Shown in pieces: positions 57,916-64,000 of a stretch of 64,000 nt of DNA. The stretch is taken from the NCBI RefSeq assembly GCF_001182045.1, contig NZ_CVTY01000007.1, positions 975,149 to 1,039,148 on the forward strand, read 5' to 3'. Each line of letters starts with the position of its first letter. The first letter of the stretch is position 1. The position numbers were made by a program, and so were the translations under genes. The DNA is from Dakarella massiliensis (GTDB taxonomy: Bacteria; Pseudomonadota; Gammaproteobacteria; Burkholderiales; Burkholderiaceae_F). Under the pieces are notes generated by a model. It had not been told where the DNA came from. It made no database searches and saw nothing but the letters and a program-made list of their open reading frames with translations.

Positions 57916-59418
57916 ATGCAAGAAACTCTGAGTCTCATGGGGCTTGGCTTCGCCAACGCGGTCACCCCGATCAATCTTCTCATCATGTTCCTGTCGACCG
58001 CCATGGGTATCACCATTGGCTGTCTGCCGGGACTCTCCGCCGCCATGGGCGTCGCGCTGCTCCTTCCGATCACGTTCGGTATGGATCCGGCCTCCGGCCT
58101 TATCACGCTCGGCGGCATCTACTGCGGCGCTATTTTCGGCGGCTCAATCAGCGCCATTCTGATTCACACGCCTGGCACGCCGGCCTCTGCCGCAACGGCT
58201 ATTGAAGGCTACGAGCTGACGAAGAAGGGACAGGCCGCGAAGGCTCTGACCGTCGCCTGTGTGGCTTCCTTCATCGGCGGCCTTCTCTCCTGCATCTCGC
58301 TCTACTTCTTCTCACCGCTTCTCGCGCAGCTCGCGCTGCAGTTCAAGAGCCCTGAATACTTCTGGCTTTCGCTCTTCGGCCTCACGATCATTGCCGGTGT
58401 CTCGAACAAGTCGCTCCTGAAGGGTCTGATCTCCGGCGTCCTCGGTCTGCTGATCTCCACGATTGGCATGGACCCGATGGAAGGTGTCGAGCGCTTCATG
58501 TTTGATCAGAGCGAACTCTATAACGGCATCAATGTGACCTGTGCCCTGATCGGCCTCTTCTCGATGTCACAGGTGCTGGTGCTTGCGGAAGGCAAGATCA
58601 AGGAGCGCGGACGTCTTCCGCAGAAGATCGGCCGCTTTGGTCTCTCCAAAGCTGAAATGAAGCAGATCGCTCCGACCACGATCCGTTCCTGGATCATCGG
58701 CAATATCGTCGGCATTCTGCCGGGCGCGGGCGCTACGATCGCGAGCTTCATTGGTTACAACGAAGCGCGTCAGTTCTCGAAGCATAAGGAAGATTTCGGT
58801 CACGGCTCCATTGAAGGCGTTGCGGGCTCTGAAGCCGCCAATAACGCTGTGACGGGCGGCTCCCTCATCCCGACTCTCACCCTCGGTATCCCGGGCGAAT
58901 CCGTTACCGCGGTGCTGATGGGTGGACTCATCATTCACGGTCTGCAGCCGGGACCCGAGCTCTTCACTACGTACGCCGACATGACCTATACGTTCTTCGC
59001 TGGCTTCGTGCTCGTGCAGTTCTTCATGCTCGTGATCGGACTCTTTGGCAGCAAGATGTTCGCCCAGATCTCGCGTCTCTCTGATGCCATTCTGATCCCG
59101 TCTATCTTCCTGCTCTGCGTGGTCGGCTCCTACGCCATCAATAACAGCACCTTTGACGTCGGTGTCATGGTGGTCTTCGGTGTGATCGGGTATCTCGCCC
59201 ACCACTTCGACCTCAATAACGCCGCTATCGTGCTCGGGCTGATTCTCGGCCCGATCGGAGAAAACGGCCTCCGCCGTTCCCTCATGATCAGCAACGGAGA
59301 TCCCTCCATTCTGTTCTCGTCAGTCATCTGCTGGGTGCTGATCGCGCTCTGCGTGGTCGGCATTCTGTCTCCGCTCTTCTTCAGTAGAATGGAGAAGAAG
59401 ATGAAGGATTCGAACTAG
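57916..59418 (+). CDS. tctA: TTT transporter large membrane subunit (TctA family)
   Basis: The 500-residue permease subunit of a sodium- or proton-driven carboxylate uptake system. It has about 11-12 helices and the family signatures GCLPGLSAAMGVALLLP near 35, FGGSISAILIHTPGTPASAA and ATAIEGYELTKKGQAAKAL near 80-115, and GILPGAGATIASFIGYNEA near 275. GGAG lies 8 nt before the ATG. An intrinsic terminator follows, before tctC. Confidence 0.95.
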   Translation: MQETLSLMGLGFANAVTPINLLIMFLSTAMGITIGCLPGLSAAMGVALLLPITFGMDPASGLITLGGIYCGAIFGGSISAILIHTPGTPASAATAIEGYELTKKGQAAKALTVACVASFIGGLLSCISLYFFSPLLAQLALQFKSPEYFWLSLFGLTIIAGVSNKSLLKGLISGVLGLLISTIGMDPMEGVERFMFDQSELYNGINVTCALIGLFSMSQVLVLAEGKIKERGRLPQKIGRFGLSKAEMKQIAPTTIRSWIIGNIVGILPGAGATIASFIGYNEARQFSKHKEDFGHGSIEGVAGSEAANNAVTGGSLIPTLTLGIPGESVTAVLMGGLIIHGLQPGPELFTTYADMTYTFFAGFVLVQFFMLVIGLFGSKMFAQISRLSDAILIPSIFLLCVVGSYAINNSTFDVGVMVVFGVIGYLAHHFDLNNAAIVLGLILGPIGENGLRRSLMISNGDPSILFSSVICWVLIALCVVGILSPLFFSRMEKKMKDSN

Positions 59419-59427
59419 AACCTTATC

Positions 59428-59464
59428 GAAAAGGGGATAGGCGTCGGGCCTGTCCCCTTTTTAC
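59428..59464 (+). terminator. Terminator/attenuator between tctA and tctC
   Basis: AAAAGGGGATAGGC (59429-59442), loop GTCGG, GCCTGTCCCCTTTT (59448-59461), with T5 (59458-59462): a 14-bp stem with one G-T pair. It lies inside the operon, so tctC may have a separate promoter or rely on read-through. Confidence 0.88.
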
Positions 59465-59507
59465 TTTGCGGGCTTTACGGCCCTTTTCACACACAGGATG
59501 AACTTAT

Positions 59508-60461
59508 ATGCAGAAAAGAACCTTTCTTTCGATGCTAGTCGCGGGTGCAGTTTCTATCCCTCTGTCCTCGCACGCCGCCTGGGCACCGTCCGGTGAAGTT
59601 TCGGTTATCGTTGCTTATAAGGCTGGTTCCGGCACCGACGTGGGTGCCCGTCTGCTCGCCTCGGAGGCTGAGAAGTTTGTGGGCCGTCCGCTCGTTGTGA
59701 ACAACGTCCCGGGCGCTGATGGCAAGATCGGCTGGACCCAGCTTTCCCGTGCGAAGCCGGATGGCCGTACGATTGGCTTCATCAATCTGCCGACCTTCAC
59801 GACTCTGGCGGTTCTGCCGCACTCCCCGCTTTCCACCTCCAAGATCGTTCCGATCTGCAATCATCTGAAGGAAACCGGTGTCGTTGTGGTCCGCGCTGAC
59901 AGCAAGTGGAAGACCCTGAAGGATCTCGTCGCTGAAGCGAAGAAGAACCCGAACCTGCGCGCCTCCACGAACGGCGTCAAGGCCTCCAACCATATCGCAG
60001 CCCAGCTGCTTGCCCGCAGCGCTGGCTTCAACTACAAGGCCATTCCGTACGGCGGCACCGCTGACCAGCTGCTCGCTCTGCGCCAGGGCGAAGTGCAGTT
60101 CTCCTGCGCGAAGATCGGCGACGTGCTGAAGCTGTCCACCGGCCGCAATCCGGTCTTCCGCGTCCTCGGTGTCTTCGATACGAAACGTGATCCTTCCCTC
60201 AAGAATGTCCCGACGCTGAAGGAACTCGGCTACTACGGCAAGTGGTACGGCTCTGCCCGCGCTCTCGTCGCCCCGGCCGGTACGCCTCCTGAAATCATCA
60301 ACTTCTACGTGAACGCTTTCCGCCGCACTCTGACTGACAAGGCGAACATCGCCGCTCATGAACGCGCCGGCCTCTCCATCGACTTCCTCGATAACAAGCA
60401 ACTTGCTGCTCTGATCAAGGAACAGGAAGAGTTCTCGCGTGAAGTGACAAAGATCTTCTGA
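59508..60461 (+). CDS. tctC: TTT transporter periplasmic substrate-binding protein (TctC family)
   Basis: A 317-residue secreted binding protein (signal peptide MQKRTFLSMLVAGAVSIPLSSHA). It shows the Bug/TctC pattern: VIVAYKAGSGTDVGARLLA, VVNNVPGADGKIGW, LRASTNGVKASNHIAAQLLAR, YGGTADQLLALRQGEVQF and FDTKRDPSLKNVPTLKELGY, then the family end. It captures a carboxylate or related ligand for TctAB. The loops that set ligand choice are too variable to predict a substrate. AGGA lies before the ATG. Confidence 0.94.
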   Translation: MQKRTFLSMLVAGAVSIPLSSHAAWAPSGEVSVIVAYKAGSGTDVGARLLASEAEKFVGRPLVVNNVPGADGKIGWTQLSRAKPDGRTIGFINLPTFTTLAVLPHSPLSTSKIVPICNHLKETGVVVVRADSKWKTLKDLVAEAKKNPNLRASTNGVKASNHIAAQLLARSAGFNYKAIPYGGTADQLLALRQGEVQFSCAKIGDVLKLSTGRNPVFRVLGVFDTKRDPSLKNVPTLKELGYYGKWYGSARALVAPAGTPPEIINFYVNAFRRTLTDKANIAAHERAGLSIDFLDNKQLAALIKEQEEFSREVTKIF

Positions 60462-60503
60462 TCTGCTCCCCTGAATGCCGGCTGATGCCGGTACAGAAAG
60501 AGC

Positions 60504-60542
60504 AAAGCCCGAAAGGTTCAAATACCTTCCGGGCTTTTTCTT
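60504..60542 (+). terminator. Intrinsic terminator of tctC
   Basis: AAAGCCCG-aa-AGG ... CCT-tc-CGGGCTTT followed by TTTC; stem 60504-60537. It lies 43 bp past the stop codon. Confidence 0.88.
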
Positions 60543-60764
60543 TGTCTGCAGAGGGAGATGGGAGCCTGCACATAGTCTTCCCCGGTAATAGGGCATCAAA
60601 GGCCTCTGGTAAGGGGGTTAAACGCACCAGATCGGGAGGTCCCGACAAAAGCGATCAGCTCTTGCTATCCGGCTCCCGGCGCTCATCGCCATTGAAGTCC
60701 GGAGACAGAGAAAGGAGGAGTGCGAGCTCCTCCTTTTCTTTTTTCCCCTGGTTTTCCAGACGCG
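60543..60764 (+). other. Intergenic region with an orphan terminator, possible small RNA
   Basis: No credible ORF. After the tctC terminator this stretch contains GGGAGGTCCCG-type and GGCTCCC-type repeats and ends in a strong hairpin: AAAGGAGGAG (60711-60720), loop TGCGAG, CTCCTCCTTT (60727-60736), then a U-rich run to 60746. No gene supplies the transcript that would end there. A promoter was not found. Confidence 0.4.
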
Positions 60765-60766
60765 CA

Positions 60767-60801
60767 TAAAACAAAACCCTCGAAAGAAAAACTTTCGAGG
60801 G
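60767..60801 (-). terminator. Terminator of the rRNA operon
   Basis: On the minus strand CCCTCGAAAG / CTTTCGAGGG (60792-60801 with 60777-60786) is a perfect 10-bp stem with a TTTTGTTTT follow-up. It lies 13 bp past the 5S 3' end. Confidence 0.92.
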
Positions 60802-60814
60802 TCTTGAAAGGGGA

Positions 60815-60931
60815 GCCTGACAGTGACCTACTTTCACCGGAAATACAACCGACTATCATTGGCGCGAGAGCGTTTCACCGTCCTGTTCGGAATGGGAAGG
60901 GGTGGGGCCACTCTGCTATGGCCGTCAGGCA
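60815..60931 (-). rRNA. rrf: 5S ribosomal RNA
   Basis: About 117 nt on the minus strand. It begins TGCCTGACGGCCATAGCAGA and contains CCCATTCCGAACAGG and the 3' part GTAGGTCACTGTCAGGC that closes helix I. Ends are set by the terminal helix and may be off by a base or two. Confidence 0.96.
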
Positions 60932-61086
60932 AAGGCTTTGCTTTCAAAGTTTTTTAGGACTTCTGAAGCGAATTCTTTGGGAAGGAATGAAATCACATGG
61001 CTTGCTTTTCCACATTCACACACTTCTTTCTTTTTGCAAGCTTCCTTTCAAAACCTTTGCTGTCATTTAACTAAGCAGCACGGTTA
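60932..61086 (-). other. 23S-5S spacer
   Basis: 155 bp, AT-rich, with no tRNA. The 23S-proximal end carries half of the RNase III processing stem: GGTTATAGGATCAAG (61082-61096) is complementary to the bases at 63964-63978 that flank the 23S 5' end. Confidence 0.7.
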
Positions 61087-63971
<2,885 letters not shown>

Positions 63972-64000
63972 TATAACCCTGCCGCCTTTTACCCGGCACG
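63972..64000 (-). other. End of 16S-23S internal transcribed spacer (partial)
   Basis: The last 29 bp include the 5' half of the 23S processing stem (to 63978). The rest of the spacer and the 16S gene lie beyond the window. Confidence 0.6.

Overview
The window looks like a chromosomal segment of a Gram-negative betaproteobacterium, most likely order Burkholderiales. A Sutterellaceae-type gut organism is my inference, not something the sequence proves. Reasons: moderately high GC; a complete dcw (division and cell wall) cluster ending in lpxC, with dciA and secA beyond it; the gene order tyrS / M23 peptidase / anmK / erpA / rpsI / rplM; a sigma-32 type groESL promoter with no CIRCE element; lipid A and LPS genes (lpxC, pagP, lptF, lptG); and a tripartite tricarboxylate (TTT) transporter. 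No mobile element, phage or CRISPR array is visible. Most of the window is core genome.

Layout. 1-1501: 5' end of secA (minus), then dciA (plus). 1510-19777: one long leftward cluster read rsmH, ftsL, ftsI, murE, murF, mraY, murD, ftsW, murG, murC, ddlB, ftsQ, ftsA, ftsZ, lpxC. Neighbours overlap by 1-7 bp or are close; ftsA-ftsZ and ftsZ-lpxC have structured gaps. A promoter candidate lies near 19884-19912 and no mraZ is present. 20081-20392: RNase P RNA (minus). 20514-25273, plus strand: a PagP acyltransferase fused to a second outer-membrane barrel, hemL, and a DsbD/ScsB-type reductase. dacB is convergent with the reductase gene. 26773-28963: groES-groEL with heat-shock promoter and terminator. 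29021-30583: a DsbC/DsbG-like protein (minus) and pyrF (plus). 30597-38929: a leftward series glyA, nrdR, ribD, ribE, ribH, nusB, thiL, pgpA, pncC and a CNNM/CorC-type membrane protein, covering one-carbon, riboflavin and thiamine cofactors, transcription factors and membrane lipid. 39068-40796: tyrS-dtd (minus). 41184-43878: M23 peptidase and anmK (plus). 43968-45491: erpA, and rplM-rpsI (minus).

45812-47003 holds an arginine-rich repeat protein of unknown function, divergent from hpf. 47129-47491 is a tRNA array (Ala-GGC, Ala-GGC, Glu-TTC, minus). 47609-53356 is a giant tandem UvrA of about 1915 residues. After it come an MscS-type channel, lptG and lptF (minus), then tctB-tctA-tctC (plus), and the distal part of an rRNA operon (5S and a complete 23S, minus) whose 16S lies beyond the right edge.

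Most unusual items: the PagP plus second-barrel fusion (20514-21680), the DRPRFNR-repeat protein (45812-46471), the double-length UvrA, intrinsic terminators embedded in the coding tails of convergent genes (30605-30635, 53410-53440), and two intergenic regions with terminator-like hairpins but no assigned transcript (40958-40999, 60711-60746). All calls come from reading the sequence. Family assignments rest on recognised motifs and no database search was run.
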